The notes below the pieces were generated by a model. That model made no database searches. It was given only the letters and a program-made list of their open reading frames with translations, and was not told where the DNA came from. A stretch of DNA of 64,000 bases. Origin: Huiozyma naganishii CBS 8797. Taxonomy: Eukaryota; Ascomycota; Saccharomycetes; Saccharomycetales; Saccharomycetaceae. Shown in pieces: positions 37,360 through 47,410 of the stretch (position 1 is the first letter of the stretch; each line of letters opens with the position of its first letter). The DNA lies in assembly GCF_000348985.1 (NCBI RefSeq), contig NC_035929.1:1-64000 (forward strand). Reading direction: 5' to 3'. Position numbers and translations under genes: made by a program.

Positions 37360-40050
37360 ATGACCCTAGATAATATTGCTGTTATGTTGGGAGACGGTAA
37401 ACCTCCTGCTGAACGGCCCGTTATCAAGAAACAACTCGTTGAGCCTGTGCATCTGATGAGTCAGAGTAATAATGCAGTGGCTGAGAACATGGGAGGTTCC
37501 TATATAGCACCGACTTTGTCGATTCCGCCGAGGAAAGTCTCCAAGAAGGAGAAGAAGGCGAACAGGTCGAGATTGCCCGTTGCGTGTGTCGCTTGCAGAA
37601 GGCGACATAGCAAGTGCCCAGGTGGTAATCCGTGCTCCAAATGCATTGCAGCCAATTTGACCTGTGAGTACATCGAGCCATCCAAGAAGGTTGTCGTGTC
37701 AATGACCTATCTCCTGCAGTTACAAGAGGATATGTCGCTGCTTAAAAAGGAGAACGTTAAATTACATTCGATGATAGGGAATAAAAGAGATCAGCATCCG
37801 GATGGTATAGAATATGACGATCCCAATGACCATTTGGCCGTCAAGGAGAGTGATACACAGCGTAACAACTCCAATAAGTTGGAACCAGATGAAACTATCG
37901 GATCCAATTTCGCGCAAAGGAGCGGACGACTTATAGAATCTACACAGGGCCAGACCTATTTTGTGGGATCCTCGTCAATGACGTTATTTGGGATCGAAAT
38001 CCAAGGTCTGATAACAAAATATATCACGGGTAAAGTGGTCAAACCTTTACCAACCAAGGCTCAATTTCCAGCGACAATCTATCAGAAGAGAAACCAACTA
38101 GCAGATAACTTGGTGGACCCAATCGAAACTGTGACACCTATTCCCCACGATGATCCAGATATCTTGGAGTATGGTATCAAGGCATTCTCGAAAAATGATT
38201 TAAAGGACTCCAGGGAAATTAAGTTGAAGTTCCCGCATTATACTTATGCACTTCTCCTCGTCGATACGGTTCTAAAGTACAACGATGGTTGCTTCTATTT
38301 CTTCAACGAAGGGCTCGTGAAACATGAACTGTTTGTGCTCTACAGTGAAAAGTTGTTACCCTTCAAAGCAAACCCAACGTTACAGAGCATTTCCTTTTGC
38401 AAACTGTTCTTGATTTTTGCCATTGGCGAGATATACTTGGGATCAAAACCGAAACTAGACACAGACGTGGAGAATATTGGGACAGATAAACTACCTGGAT
38501 TGAAATTCTTCAACGAGGGGTCCAAACTCTTCCACTGCCTGTTTTCAAACGAGAATGTAGAGTGTGTGACAAAGGAGGGTGGGGTTGAAACTCTGCTGCT
38601 GTATGCATTCTATTTACAGATCGCTGACTGCACCGTTGCCTCATACTTTTATTTTGGGGAGGCGCTTAGAGCATGTTTGATATTAGGTATGCATGTGGAT
38701 GCTCAAAGTGAGACTTTGACTCGATTTGAACTCGAACATCAACGGCGGTTGTGGTGGACAGTGTATATCTACGAAAGGATGTTGAGCAGTAAAGCCGGTC
38801 TCCCGCTAAGTTTTACTGAGTACACAATATCCACCGAGCTCCCGCAGGATTTTGAGATGGATTTGCCAGGTGGAGAGCATTTTTTGTTTTCCAAGGCGGA
38901 GTCACTAACGAACACTATTCAGATAGTGCGCATTAACGCCAGTATACTTAACAAGATGTATCAGCGTCAGCCATTCGCGAATATCCTCCCCACTTTGCAG
39001 AATATATTCAAGCAGTTAATCGACTGGAAAAACAACTTGTCCGTGTTCTGCCAAGTGGATTTTTCGAAGCGTGGAAAAGAATTCGAAATATCACGTCAGT
39101 GTACCAACCTTTTTACAGAGTATTTCCAAGGCATCAACTTGGCAGTGAGACCGTTGTTGTTCCATTTTACAATATTGCAGTTGAAACGGTTCAAAGACAC
39201 AAACGCATATTTGAATCTTCAAAACTACTCAAAGACGATAGCCACTCTTCTAAATTTCTCTTTGCAGGCTTCTGTAAATACAATAAGGGCATTATGGCAC
39301 CTTAAGGGCAAGAACATGGTTGCAGTTTTTGGGTATATGGATCGTGAGTATTTGTTCACCTCATCGTGCACTTTACTATTGTTTAATGTTGCCTTTGGTA
39401 TCCACGAGCAAACTTTGGAGCACCTGGACCACGCATTGACGATATTCACCAGCATGAAACGGTTAGGCAACCAACCAGCTGAGCTGCGGAGGGCACAGCT
39501 GTTGACACTCACGATTAACCTAGATTTCCACGATATCATGAAGGAGCTGATACTGAAGCACACCAAGGATGATGAGGAGCAAATGGGTCATCTCCAGTCA
39601 CAAGATGCTGTCGAGACGCCAGCCAACGGGTCATCCACAATAACCAAGATGGAGCCCCCAAAGTCGGTATTTACGGCACTTCCGGACAATAGCAACAATC
39701 GTGATGGTGTTGTAGAGCTGGATGACACTGCTCCCTCGGACAGAGTGGATATGGAAAACTTGTCGTCGCTTGTAGACATCATAAACGCCTCAATGGAACA
39801 GTCGTACAGTGCGCCGTTAACAGAAAAAGGTACGAAAATTATCGAGAAGAACGTCAATGAACTGGACCCAATCAATGACCTTGAAACCGACGTATTCCAG
39901 GAGGTTCTGGATAGTCTGGACAACGTCTCGAAGAAGGACAATTTATTATGGAAAGAAATATCTGACCAAGCTATGTGGCTAGGGAATGCGATGGACCCGA
40001 CCAACGCTCCCGGTACTGAGGTTGACTTCAGTGAATTCTTGCTGGACTGA
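37360..40050 (+). CDS. PUT3: Proline-utilisation transcription factor Put3
   Basis: 896 residues from ATG 37360 (the frame opens slightly upstream at a GTG; ATG 37384 is an alternative). Zn2Cys6 activator of PUT1/PUT2 in response to proline. Visible: binuclear cluster C76-x2-C79-x6-C86-x5-C92-x2-C95-x6-C102, then the linker 'EPSKKVVVSMTYLLQLQEDM' and coiled coil as in S. cerevisiae Put3, the fungal-specific middle domain (about 330-560, 'RRLWWTVYIYERMLSSKAGLPL'), and an acidic C-terminal activation region ('NDLETDVFQEVLDSLDNV', 'VDFSEFLLD'). Orthologue of YKL015W by sequence and by its position beside ATP7. Confidence 0.94.
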   Translation: MTLDNIAVMLGDGKPPAERPVIKKQLVEPVHLMSQSNNAVAENMGGSYIAPTLSIPPRKVSKKEKKANRSRLPVACVACRRRHSKCPGGNPCSKCIAANLTCEYIEPSKKVVVSMTYLLQLQEDMSLLKKENVKLHSMIGNKRDQHPDGIEYDDPNDHLAVKESDTQRNNSNKLEPDETIGSNFAQRSGRLIESTQGQTYFVGSSSMTLFGIEIQGLITKYITGKVVKPLPTKAQFPATIYQKRNQLADNLVDPIETVTPIPHDDPDILEYGIKAFSKNDLKDSREIKLKFPHYTYALLLVDTVLKYNDGCFYFFNEGLVKHELFVLYSEKLLPFKANPTLQSISFCKLFLIFAIGEIYLGSKPKLDTDVENIGTDKLPGLKFFNEGSKLFHCLFSNENVECVTKEGGVETLLLYAFYLQIADCTVASYFYFGEALRACLILGMHVDAQSETLTRFELEHQRRLWWTVYIYERMLSSKAGLPLSFTEYTISTELPQDFEMDLPGGEHFLFSKAESLTNTIQIVRINASILNKMYQRQPFANILPTLQNIFKQLIDWKNNLSVFCQVDFSKRGKEFEISRQCTNLFTEYFQGINLAVRPLLFHFTILQLKRFKDTNAYLNLQNYSKTIATLLNFSLQASVNTIRALWHLKGKNMVAVFGYMDREYLFTSSCTLLLFNVAFGIHEQTLEHLDHALTIFTSMKRLGNQPAELRRAQLLTLTINLDFHDIMKELILKHTKDDEEQMGHLQSQDAVETPANGSSTITKMEPPKSVFTALPDNSNNRDGVVELDDTAPSDRVDMENLSSLVDIINASMEQSYSAPLTEKGTKIIEKNVNELDPINDLETDVFQEVLDSLDNVSKKDNLLWKEISDQAMWLGNAMDPTNAPGTEVDFSEFLLD

Positions 40051-40224
40051 GCAGGGGATACTGTAAGCGAGAACGTATTAGTCGTTGAATGTTTAAATCC
40101 AGTTCTATGTAGTAATAGTAACACATAAAAAAAGTAGACAGGTACATTTCTATGGGAGAGAAAGAGAAGGTGTGAGAGACTACGTATTTTCCAATGCTTG
40201 ATAGCATTGTTCTTTTATACATTA

Positions 40225-40740
40225 TCAGTAAACAAATTCACCGAGATATGCTTCTGCGACGAATCTTGCCCTTGCGTTCAGGAAAAGTTTCATTTCACTG
40301 ATCTCTTTGTCGACTTCCTCCATGAACTCGATAATGAAATCCACCAACTTATTCGTCTTCATCGATTCGGTGTGTTTATTCGTGATCAAGAACGTGATGC
40401 TGTATCCCTTGATCGGTTCTCTTCTCAGAATGTAAAATGCCTCTGCGCGCTGTTCTAGGAACCTCGTAAACTTGTGAACCAAGATTTGTTCAATTTCGTC
40501 CGCCTGCTTGACCATCAGCGACACGCGCACTGAATTCACGCTGGACTCGATAAGTACTTGCTCATTTTCGTTACGCGAAATATGCATGGGCTGTAGCAGC
40601 AACTCAGCACTCTGATGAGCCACCTCAATCTCCGGTCTGTTGTGTCTTTCCACTTCCTGCGAGGAAAAGTTCGAAAGTGTAAGAGCTGCTTCCAGCGAGA
40701 ATCTCACTGCATTGAGATACGGACGCAATGATTGAGACAT
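40225..40740 (-). CDS. ARC19: Arp2/3 complex subunit Arc19 (ARPC4)
   Basis: 171 residues from ATG 40740, same length and start ('MSQSLRPYL') as S. cerevisiae; the open frame upstream has only a TTG. Core ARPC4 subunit of the actin-nucleating Arp2/3 complex at cortical patches. Visible: '[25 protein letters not shown]', '[19 protein letters not shown]', '[22 protein letters not shown]', '[20 protein letters not shown]', '[14 protein letters not shown]'. Almost identical to the known protein, as expected for this family. URB1, which separates ARC19 from PUT3 in S. cerevisiae, is absent. Confidence 0.98.
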   Translation of the reverse strand: MSQSLRPYLNAVRFSLEAALTLSNFSSQEVERHNRPEIEVAHQSAELLLQPMHISRNENEQVLIESSVNSVRVSLMVKQADEIEQILVHKFTRFLEQRAEAFYILRREPIKGYSITFLITNKHTESMKTNKLVDFIIEFMEEVDKEISEMKLFLNARARFVAEAYLGEFVY

Positions 40741-40874
40741 TGATTTCGGTGTGTGTGCGAGATGCAGTGGTCTACAACTGCGTGTGACTAAAGACAGCAA
40801 CTAGCCTACTTGCTACTATGGAGGGCTTTCCCTCCTTTGATTGAGAAACGTTCAAAGTGAAAAACCCCTGTCTA

Positions 40875-40881
40875 TTACCCG
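40875..40881. promoter_or_regulatory. Reb1-type site upstream of ARC19
   Basis: TTACCCG, the core Reb1 recognition sequence, 135 bases upstream of the ARC19 start. Confidence 0.45.
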
Positions 40882-40965
40882 CACTCTTTTTGCACCATAA
40901 TGCGGAACCGGGCCAACGAGTGAAGGACGAAGTCGCTCTGTCTCGAGAGGGTTCGACCGGCAGTA

Positions 40966-41295
40966 GGTAAGTGCTGATGTGAGTTAAGATTGAATAAAGT
41001 GTGTAAAAGTAGTTTAATGTTTGTAATTACGCCGTATACGTAATTATCTAGTTATATCAGTTGTACCTTCCTGTCCAAGTCTACCTTTGTTAGTTGGGTC
41101 CTGGATTCAGAACTGGTCTTTAAAGGTGTCGGCGCAGATACGGTGCAGTTTATACACATTCCAAATGACTTGATCACTCGCATGTTTTGAAGGTTCTCCT
41201 TACATGTGGAATTATAATAGTTCACAGTACTGTATTTCATTGGCTAACAGGTCATGAGTTCATTCCCCAAAGAAAATCCACAATTTATCCTTACA
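40966..41295 (+). repeat. Solo-LTR-like element, copy C
   Basis: Full-length member (about 330 bp) in the gap between ARC19 and SEC11. It has GGTAAGTGC (first T mutated), 'GTGTGTAAAAGTAG', 'ATTACGCCGTATACGTAATTATCTAGTTATATCAG', 'GTGTCGGCGCAGATACGG', 'AGTTCACAGTACTGTATTTCATTGG', and the end 'TTTATCCTTACA'. The flanks (CAGTA / TAGTG) are not a convincing duplication. It is the copy deepest in the core region. Confidence 0.65.
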
Positions 41296-41350
41296 TAGTG
41301 TATGTGTGTATAAACGTATCTTAAAGTACGTGGTGCTCTTGTTCAATTGA

Positions 41351-41860
41351 TCACTCGCCGCCCACTAGAGAGGACAGTGCCAAAAACCCAAGCAGAGCAA
41401 ATTTGGCGTACTTGTTCTCCGAGACCCAGATAGTGATGTAGCCCAGCTGTGGGAAGTATCCCTTGACGGTGCCCACGATATCTTTCTGTTTGTTCAGGTA
41501 CAGTTTCCTGTTGGCGTACAGTGGAATGTCGTTGCCCGCGTTGTTGTCACCCTTTGTGAGCAGGACCTGTTTCGATGGGTCGGCTATACTGTGATGTTCT
41601 CTAAGCACTCTGTGGACGATCGGGATGTTCTTGCCTGCGACTTCGTATACGACGACGTCCCCGACTTTCGATTGCTCATTTCTGTTCCATAGGAATAAGA
41701 TATCTCCCCTCTGGAACGCGGGCTCCATCGACCCGGACAACACAACCACAATTGGCGAGTGTGTGTTCGCCACGAGGGAGAGTCCCTCCCAGAACATGTA
41801 AGCCGAGGCAAACACGAAACATAAGTTCAACAGCTTGGTCAATTCCAGCCTCAAATTCAT
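41351..41860 (-). CDS. SEC11: Signal peptidase catalytic subunit Sec11
   Basis: 169 residues from ATG 41860 (S. cerevisiae 167, same start 'MNLRLEL'); upstream in-frame sequence to 42028 has no counterpart. Type I signal peptidase of the ER membrane that cuts signal peptides. Visible: N-terminal membrane anchor (about 10-30), catalytic Ser44 in '[12 protein letters not shown]', His83 in 'IVHRVL', Asp105/Asp111 in '[10 protein letters not shown]', and a second hydrophobic tail. In S. cerevisiae SEC11 is on chromosome IX downstream of MRS1, in the same relative orientation as with CCE1 here. Confidence 0.97.
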   Translation of the reverse strand: MNLRLELTKLLNLCFVFASAYMFWEGLSLVANTHSPIVVVLSGSMEPAFQRGDILFLWNRNEQSKVGDVVVYEVAGKNIPIVHRVLREHHSIADPSKQVLLTKGDNNAGNDIPLYANRKLYLNKQKDIVGTVKGYFPQLGYITIWVSENKYAKFALLGFLALSSLVGGE

Positions 41861-42024
41861 TATCGATGGGACGGTAGACAGGGGACACAGCCGGTGGACG
41901 GACTCAACAAGTACAACAACCCTCTGCAGTTCCTCGAGCCTTGCACCGTCACAGTTTGTAGACCCGATCGATAGCGGAAAATTATTTCGTTTCTCTCTCG
42001 TTAACGGAAAGAGAACCGCTTGGA

Positions 42025-42972
42025 TCACGTGACGGGGTCTTCCAGAGTCGAGAGCCGCTCTAGTTGGGCGGTTCTACTCTCGCAGAAGTCCGTGAGAAGT
42101 GTCTCTGACGGGTCGCCCTCGTGCATTCGGGTGTAGAGTTCCACGTACGTACGGAACCACTGGTCCCAGGAGAGCGCGTGGAGCAGTGAGTCTGCCAGGT
42201 CGTCGTCTTTTTTGGTGCCGGCGACTCCGTCCTGGTCTAAGGCGAGGGCGTCAAATAGGGACGATCTCTTACCTGCGTGCTCCCTGTTGTACTGGGTAAA
42301 AGTCTTTCTCATTCGTTCGTTGAATTGTACGTTGTTTCCTGCGGAATTGCAATTTTGTACAAGGTTCAAAGCTCTCAAGATCCTATACTTCTTTGATCGA
42401 GCGCCCGAAAAGATTTCCTGGGGGACCCACAGTTTCCCGATCTTTACCGGGTCCGAAGACTCGACGTGGTACCCCCTAGTCTTTAGCGAGAAATACAGCA
42501 AGTGCTCGAGCACGTTAACTTTGATCACAGGGTCGGTCACAAACCGCGACGACCCTGTACGCGTTCTCTGTCTCTCCACGGTGTACAGAGAAGTTCCCGC
42601 TGTGACCCATGCAATGTGGTCTGTCAACTGTGTCACCAACTGGTACGTCTCTTGCGGTGATAACCCGAGCGGGCAGCCCTGCAGGAACGCTCTCTCCAAG
42701 CTAATTTTCCCCCAATGGACCACTTCCGTCCCCCGTGGGTTCACAACAACGGAGGAGATAGCAAAATTGGCGACGCCGGAGTCGATGGACGAGATCTTCA
42801 AGTTTCCCTTACTGTCATACTGTGTCTTGAACGAGTGCAGAATCCGACACTGTTTCAAGATATTCTCCGTCCGTTTGGTCTTTGTGGTTCCAATTCCGGC
42901 CCCCAACGCGACGCACAGTTCGTTCAAAGTGTGGCTCTTCAATCGGGGCAGCAATTGACCCAACTTTTCCAT
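42025..42972 (-). CDS. CCE1: Mitochondrial cruciform-cutting endonuclease Cce1
   Basis: 315 residues from ATG 42972. Holliday-junction resolvase of mitochondria with RNase H/RuvC fold. Visible: SAP-like N terminus ('[18 protein letters not shown]', about 5-25), '[14 protein letters not shown]' with the first catalytic Asp (about residue 64), '[18 protein letters not shown]', and '[19 protein letters not shown]' (about 254-272) with the late acidic cluster. These acidic residues favour Cce1 over its ohnologue Mrs1, a splicing factor reported to have lost nuclease residues. CCE1 and MRS1 descend from one ancestral gene, and the neighbour SEC11 is MRS1's neighbour, so this single copy likely keeps the ancestral activity. 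No cleavable presequence is obvious. Confidence 0.92.
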   Translation of the reverse strand: MEKLGQLLPRLKSHTLNELCVALGAGIGTTKTKRTENILKQCRILHSFKTQYDSKGNLKISSIDSGVANFAISSVVVNPRGTEVVHWGKISLERAFLQGCPLGLSPQETYQLVTQLTDHIAWVTAGTSLYTVERQRTRTGSSRFVTDPVIKVNVLEHLLYFSLKTRGYHVESSDPVKIGKLWVPQEIFSGARSKKYRILRALNLVQNCNSAGNNVQFNERMRKTFTQYNREHAGKRSSLFDALALDQDGVAGTKKDDDLADSLLHALSWDQWFRTYVELYTRMHEGDPSETLLTDFCESRTAQLERLSTLEDPVT

Positions 42973-43221
42973 TATCCCACTTGACACTTGCGGGTTGTGT
43001 GTTAAGGCAAGAACGCGATTACATAAAAACGTTCGAAGAAGTAATTATAGAAAAGATATGAAAATAAGGTAATAAAATATACATATTAAGACTGACAGAA
43101 GACAGAGCAATACACTTCATAGCACGAAAAGGGAAATTATTATTGTATGTGTGATTGACGTTGCTGAAGTCGCTGGAGGTTTTGAGCAAAATGGTTGGCA
43201 GGTTCCTTGATGGTACGTGGT

Positions 43222-44097
43222 TCATTCTTGTGGTAGGTCGCATTTCTCGTGTTCCTTGGCCACGTACCAGGTGTAGTTGACCAGTTGCAAGATCTGCCAG
43301 ATGGACCAGGCGAGTATTGCGCCGAGTAGTGGTCCGATCCAGTAGATCCAGTGGTACGTTGGGAACTCTCTGGCGGCGAGGGCAGCACCGAATGTACGTG
43401 CTGGGTTGACCCCAGTCCCCGTGTACCCAGTGAGTGCCATGTGGGCGATGAACAGGGAGACACCGATGGGCAATGCTGCGAGGAAGTTAGTTTCCCGTTC
43501 CTCGACGGCGGTCATAAGCACGGTGAGGCACAGGATTGCGGTACCGAACATCTCCAAGAACAGCCCCCTCGTGCGGGAACACCCCAACCCGAGACCGTTT
43601 GTGAACAGCACTGGCCCTGGCGTCATTGCCGATGCGGCCCCGCCTGCGGCCATCCCTGCGACCATCTGGGAGATCCACATGACGAGACATCTAATTGGGG
43701 TGACGTTCCTCGCGAGGCACAGAGAGAGCGACACTGCTGGGTTGAGGGCACCACCAGAGACGCCCATGAAGCACCAGATGGAGAACATAACCGACCACCC
43801 GAACCCGATGGCGATCATGATGATAGACCCTGGGTGCGAGTTCAGTTTCCTGTCCTCGTTGTCCACCACAGAGACTGCGCGGTTGGCGACGTTACAAATG
43901 ACGTACGCGCACCACAGGAACATGAAGGTACCGCAGAATTCACCGTATGCGGCAATAGCGTGCATTTTCCAGTTGTGCAACCCGAGGTCGAACCTTTTCT
44001 TGGTACGCTGTGCGAATTTATCATCTCTCCCCTTCGTGGTAGGGTCAGTCTCGTAGACGATCTTTTGACCTTCCAAATCTGAAGTACTCTCGGACAT
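43222..44097 (-). CDS. AQY1: Aquaporin (water channel)
   Basis: 291 residues, plasma membrane or endomembrane. Six membrane helices with two NPA boxes: '[11 protein letters not shown]' (NPA 119-121) and '[11 protein letters not shown]' (231-233). The narrow aromatic/arginine filter shows His219 ('FIAHMALTG') and Arg234, as in orthodox water channels rather than aquaglyceroporins. The frame is intact, unlike many S. cerevisiae AQY alleles. AQY1/AQY2 are subtelomeric in S. cerevisiae, but this copy lies between CCE1 and CYT2 at a synteny break. Whether it is closer to AQY1 or AQY2 cannot be told by eye. Confidence 0.88.
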   Translation of the reverse strand: MSESTSDLEGQKIVYETDPTTKGRDDKFAQRTKKRFDLGLHNWKMHAIAAYGEFCGTFMFLWCAYVICNVANRAVSVVDNEDRKLNSHPGSIIMIAIGFGWSVMFSIWCFMGVSGGALNPAVSLSLCLARNVTPIRCLVMWISQMVAGMAAGGAASAMTPGPVLFTNGLGLGCSRTRGLFLEMFGTAILCLTVLMTAVEERETNFLAALPIGVSLFIAHMALTGYTGTGVNPARTFGAALAAREFPTYHWIYWIGPLLGAILAWSIWQILQLVNYTWYVAKEHEKCDLPQE

Positions 44098-44750
44098 TTA
44101 AGTGGTATAAATATATGAAGTGAAGTGTTTATTTGTATACAGGTGGTAAGCAACAAACAAAGAGAGAGGGAAAGGGAGAAACGGGGAAACGAAGGATGAA
44201 GAATGTGGAAGCAATAGAAGCAGGGAATAAAAAGAATACTGTATTTATACAGTTTCCAGTCTGTACGAGACACTGTATGACCCTCTATTTCTGTGCGTCC
44301 CCTTCGTTTCCTCCTCTTCTCAATTGACAATTCCCTTTCCACTCATTGTAGTGCTGTGGGGGAGGTTCTAAGAAAATCTACATCAGCAATTGCGGCCTTT
44401 TTCGGTCCCCTCTCCCCTCTTAAAAGGTTGTTCTGCTTTGCAATTTGCAAATCGTCAATTGTCTACTATCGCTCTCTCTCTCTTTTTCTCTCTTCTTTTT
44501 TTTTTTTGCCTGCGGTGTTCTGTCGTTCCTGTAGACACAGAGCCTCCCCACACACACACGCATACGCACAAAAGAGGAAAAAACACCATTCTTGGAAACT
44601 CCATTCATCTATTGTTGGGACGGAGCCGTGCAAGGCTCCATTTTTTGGGGCGGTGGTAGAGGGTGAAGCCGCTCCAAGCTTCTGAAACTCAAGAAAGTGC
44701 GTGTGGGGGCCACTATTTACAGAAAAATTGATCTTTTCCCTCACGTTGGG
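44098..44750. other. Aquaporin upstream region / CYT2 3' flank
   Basis: 650 bases with no gene, rich in CT/GA tracts and a T run at about 44498-44508. TATTTATA near 44241 and TATAAATA at about 44105 (both strands) may act as TATA elements for the aquaporin. Confidence 0.5.
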
Positions 44751-45464
44751 TTACTTGAACCAGTGCTTCACCCTCAACTTCACCCCCTCCCAAGAGTTGA
44801 GTTTCGGTCTTACGTCCAGTACCACTTCTGGGACGTTGGAGCGCCCAGAGTCTGCGTAGTAGAAGTCGATGACGTACTCGAGTGATCTGCCACTCTGCGT
44901 TCGGTGCACCAGCCAGTCGTGCCTGTCAAATGGCCTGGACATGCGGAACACGTAGTGCCGGATCCACGCCCGCGGCGTCCATTTCCGGAAATCGCCCTTG
45001 AAGGAGGTCAGCGTGATGTCACCGCTGCCGGGCCCAGCCGCCCCTCCGCCGCGGAGCCCCCCCCCAGGGGACTCCCACTCGCGGATACACCGCCACACGC
45101 GCTCGTTGACAGAGTTGTGGATCGGGATGATCGAGCGGTACACGGCGTCGTCTGCCCCCGGTGGTGCACCGCCGCCACCGCTGCTGCCCCCGGTGGCGGG
45201 TAACGGCACCGCGTTCTTCCCCTTCCGCAGAAGGGAGTCCCTGAACTGCTTCTCGGAAGGGTACACCCAGTTCTTACCTGTATCTGTCCTCGGGATGCTG
45301 CTCAGTTGGCGGTCCTCAGAGAGTGGTGCTGGGTCACTCTCAGTGGGCTGCTCTCTAGAGTGCATCCGCAACCACTGCTCCCTTTGCTCATCTGAGAGGG
45401 GGCACTTCTCCTCCCCAGCTGGGGGAGCTGCACTGCTCGTATGGTCAACAGCGTCTTTACCCAT
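44751..45464 (-). CDS. CYT2: Cytochrome c1 heme lyase Cyt2
   Basis: 237 residues (S. cerevisiae 224). Holocytochrome-c1 synthase at the mitochondrial intermembrane space. Visible: N-terminal 'EKCPLS' Cys-Pro heme motif (about 19-24), 'SSIPRTDTGKNWVYPSEKQF' (about 56-75), 'VNERVWRCIREWE', 'FKGDFRKWTPRAWIRHYVF', 'RPFDRHDWLVHR', 'YVIDFYYAD', 'DVRPKLNSWEGVKLRVKHW'. Two Gly/Pro-rich insertions (about 90-105 and 127-144) are GC-rich and look like simple-sequence expansion. CYT2 rather than CYC3 because the neighbours are MDH1 and HOT13 (YKL087C block). SRX1, which lies between CYT2 and MDH1 in S. cerevisiae, is missing. Confidence 0.9.
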   Translation of the reverse strand: MGKDAVDHTSSAAPPAGEEKCPLSDEQREQWLRMHSREQPTESDPAPLSEDRQLSSIPRTDTGKNWVYPSEKQFRDSLLRKGKNAVPLPATGGSSGGGGAPPGADDAVYRSIIPIHNSVNERVWRCIREWESPGGGLRGGGAAGPGSGDITLTSFKGDFRKWTPRAWIRHYVFRMSRPFDRHDWLVHRTQSGRSLEYVIDFYYADSGRSNVPEVVLDVRPKLNSWEGVKLRVKHWFK

Positions 45465-45874
45465 GATTCAGGTTTGCAGAGCTGTGTACGGTGCAAGACA
45501 GAACCTTTGAGCTATACTGAGAGAGGGGGCTCTTTGTATATTGTGCGGAAAACCGTTCGCCCCCCCCCCGAGAAAACGGAAACCCACACACACAGTGGCA
45601 CACACCCCGCAAACGCGGAGAACGGGAATCTTCGGTTTTCCCGGATCCCCGCCCGCCACAACCCACACACCGAGTTCTCGGCCCGCGGGTGGCCCGGGGT
45701 TCTGCGCGTTTTCGGCGGCTGCCGTCCCGCTCTCGGCTCTGATTGGTCCAGGTTCTTAAGGCCTGCACAAGGGGGGGGGGGGTGTTCACTATATTATATA
45801 TATAGGTATGTGTGTATTTGTATATAGAGATGACTACATGAACATGAACACGAACACACACACCCCACGCCAAG
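45465..45874. other. GC-rich divergent promoter CYT2-MDH1
   Basis: 410 bases with a C10 run (45560-45569), a strongly GC-rich stretch to about 45740, an inverted CCAAT (ATTGG, 45742-45746), a G12 run (45771-45782) and a TATATATA tract at 45795-45804. The CCAAT box suits respiratory (HAP) control of both flanking mitochondrial genes. Confidence 0.6.
45771..45782 (+). repeat. G12 homopolymer
   Basis: Twelve consecutive G about 90 bases upstream of the MDH1 start, unusual for yeast promoters. Confidence 0.9.
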
Positions 45875-46891
45875 ATGCTTTCTAGACTCGCGCTGAGGAG
45901 AACTTTTACCGCTACAGCTTTCAATCCCTACAAAGTGACCGTTCTGGGGGCATGTGGTGGGATTGGCCAGCCGCTGTCCCTGTTGATGAAGTTGAACGAT
46001 AAAGTTACTGATTTGAGATTGTACGATATTAAGAACGCTAAAGGTGTCGCCACGGATCTGTCACACATCCCTACAAACTCTGTGGTTACTGGGTTCTCCC
46101 CTGAACAGCCCGATGGGCTCAGCAACGCGTTGAAAGATGCAGATGTCGTTGTGATTCCAGCGGGGGTCCCCCGTAAACCAGGGATGACAAGAGACGATCT
46201 GTTCAATATTAACGCAGGGATCGTGTTGGATCTGGCTAAAGCCGCCGCGAAATCTGCCCCTGATGCATGTATCCTGGTCATTTCAAACCCGGTGAACTCA
46301 ACGGTGCCCATCGTCTCTGAGGTGTTCAAGAAATTGGGTGTTTATAACCCAAAGAAACTGTTCGGTGTCACTACTCTAGACAGTATTCGTGCCTCGAGGT
46401 TTGTCTCTGAACTGGCAAACACAGACCCAACGGGGGAGAAGATAAGTGTCGTCGGCGGACACTCAGGTATCACCATCATCCCATTGTTATCGCAGTCGCA
46501 GTCTGCAAACGCGTTGTCCAAGGAACAAAAAGAACAATTGATACACAGAATCCAGTTCGGCGGTGACGAAGTGGTTAAGGCGAAGAACGGCGCTGGGTCA
46601 GCGACTCTCTCGATGGCTCAAGCTGGTGCTAAATTCGCAAACGCAGTGCTTAACGGGCTAGCTGGTAAGGAAGGGGTTTTGGAACCCTCGTTCGTGGACT
46701 CTCCATTGTTCAAGAAGGACGGGATCGAGTTCTTCGCGTCGCCAGTGCGTTTGGGTAAGGACGGGATACAGGAGATTCTCGACATTGGGAAACTTTCACC
46801 AGAGGAGGAAGAGTTGTTGAACGAGTGTAAGGACTCGCTAAAAAAGAATATCGACAAGGGCATCAAATTCGTAGACAGCAAACATTTGTAA
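45875..46891 (+). CDS. MDH1: Mitochondrial malate dehydrogenase
   Basis: 338 residues (S. cerevisiae 334). Matrix enzyme of the TCA cycle, malate + NAD+ to oxaloacetate. Visible: presequence 'MLSRLALRRTFTATAF' (Arg-rich, 1-16), NAD fold 'VTVLGACGGIGQPLSLL', 'LYDIKNAKGVATDLSHI', 'VIPAGVPRKPGMTRDDLF', 'VISNPVNSTVPI', 'FGVTTLDSIRASRF', catalytic His in 'VVGGHSGITIIPLLSQ', 'KNGAGSATLSMAQAGAKFA'. The C terminus lacks a peroxisomal signal, so it is MDH1, not MDH3. Orthologue of YKL085W. Confidence 0.97.
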   Translation: MLSRLALRRTFTATAFNPYKVTVLGACGGIGQPLSLLMKLNDKVTDLRLYDIKNAKGVATDLSHIPTNSVVTGFSPEQPDGLSNALKDADVVVIPAGVPRKPGMTRDDLFNINAGIVLDLAKAAAKSAPDACILVISNPVNSTVPIVSEVFKKLGVYNPKKLFGVTTLDSIRASRFVSELANTDPTGEKISVVGGHSGITIIPLLSQSQSANALSKEQKEQLIHRIQFGGDEVVKAKNGAGSATLSMAQAGAKFANAVLNGLAGKEGVLEPSFVDSPLFKKDGIEFFASPVRLGKDGIQEILDIGKLSPEEEELLNECKDSLKKNIDKGIKFVDSKHL

Positions 46892-47003
46892 CGAGAGAGA
46901 ATAGCGCACCCATACCGTAAATATTAAGATACACATATGTATATCACGAATAAAACATTCTTAAGAATAGCGCGGTTTTCCGGTTGAACACGAAGCACGG
47001 CAG

Positions 47004-47327
47004 ATGTACGTCGTGAGGGGACAGTGCTGGGACGGCGCGACCCGTTGCAGACACTACCATAGCACTTTGGACATCGTCGGGCTCAGTTTCAAATGCTGTC
47101 CTGGTTTCTACTGGCCTTGCTACGAGTGCCACACGACAGTGATGCCGCACGATCCAGTGAGATATGACACCCGAGAAGAAAGCGAGGTCAAATGTGTGCT
47201 CTGTGGAGAGTGCAAAACTCAATTGACCTTCAGCGAGTACACGGCTACGGGGTCCTGCCCGGCGTGTAACGCATCGTTCAACCCGCAATGCAGGGCGCAC
47301 TACCCGTTGTACTTCGAGATGCACTGA
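47004..47327 (+). CDS. HOT13: CHY zinc-finger protein Hot13
   Basis: 107 residues. Intermembrane-space protein that keeps Mia40 zinc-free and so reoxidisable for disulfide relay import. Visible: Cys/His-rich CHY zinc finger with 'CRHYHS', 'CCPGFYWPCYECH', 'CVLCGECKTQL', 'CPACNASFNPQCRAHY'. Length agrees with S. cerevisiae (116). Convergent with RRP14 (83 bases). Orthologue of YKL084W. Confidence 0.94.
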   Translation: MYVVRGQCWDGATRCRHYHSTLDIVGLSFKCCPGFYWPCYECHTTVMPHDPVRYDTREESEVKCVLCGECKTQLTFSEYTATGSCPACNASFNPQCRAHYPLYFEMH

Positions 47328-47410
47328 ATTTCTGTATAGGTATATATATGTGTGCGTGTAATGTGATGAACACTTCTCTTCTATTGTACATGGGGAGGGC
47401 CCACCCTGCT

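Noticed and set aside
40920..40970. GGTTCGACC next to LTR copy C as a tRNA B box
   Set aside because: Flanking arms do not pair into a tRNA; likely chance.
43351..44082. Plus-strand ORFs of 216-243 codons opposite the aquaporin
   Set aside because: Shadows of a GC-rich coding gene; the minus strand carries both NPA boxes and clear membrane helices.
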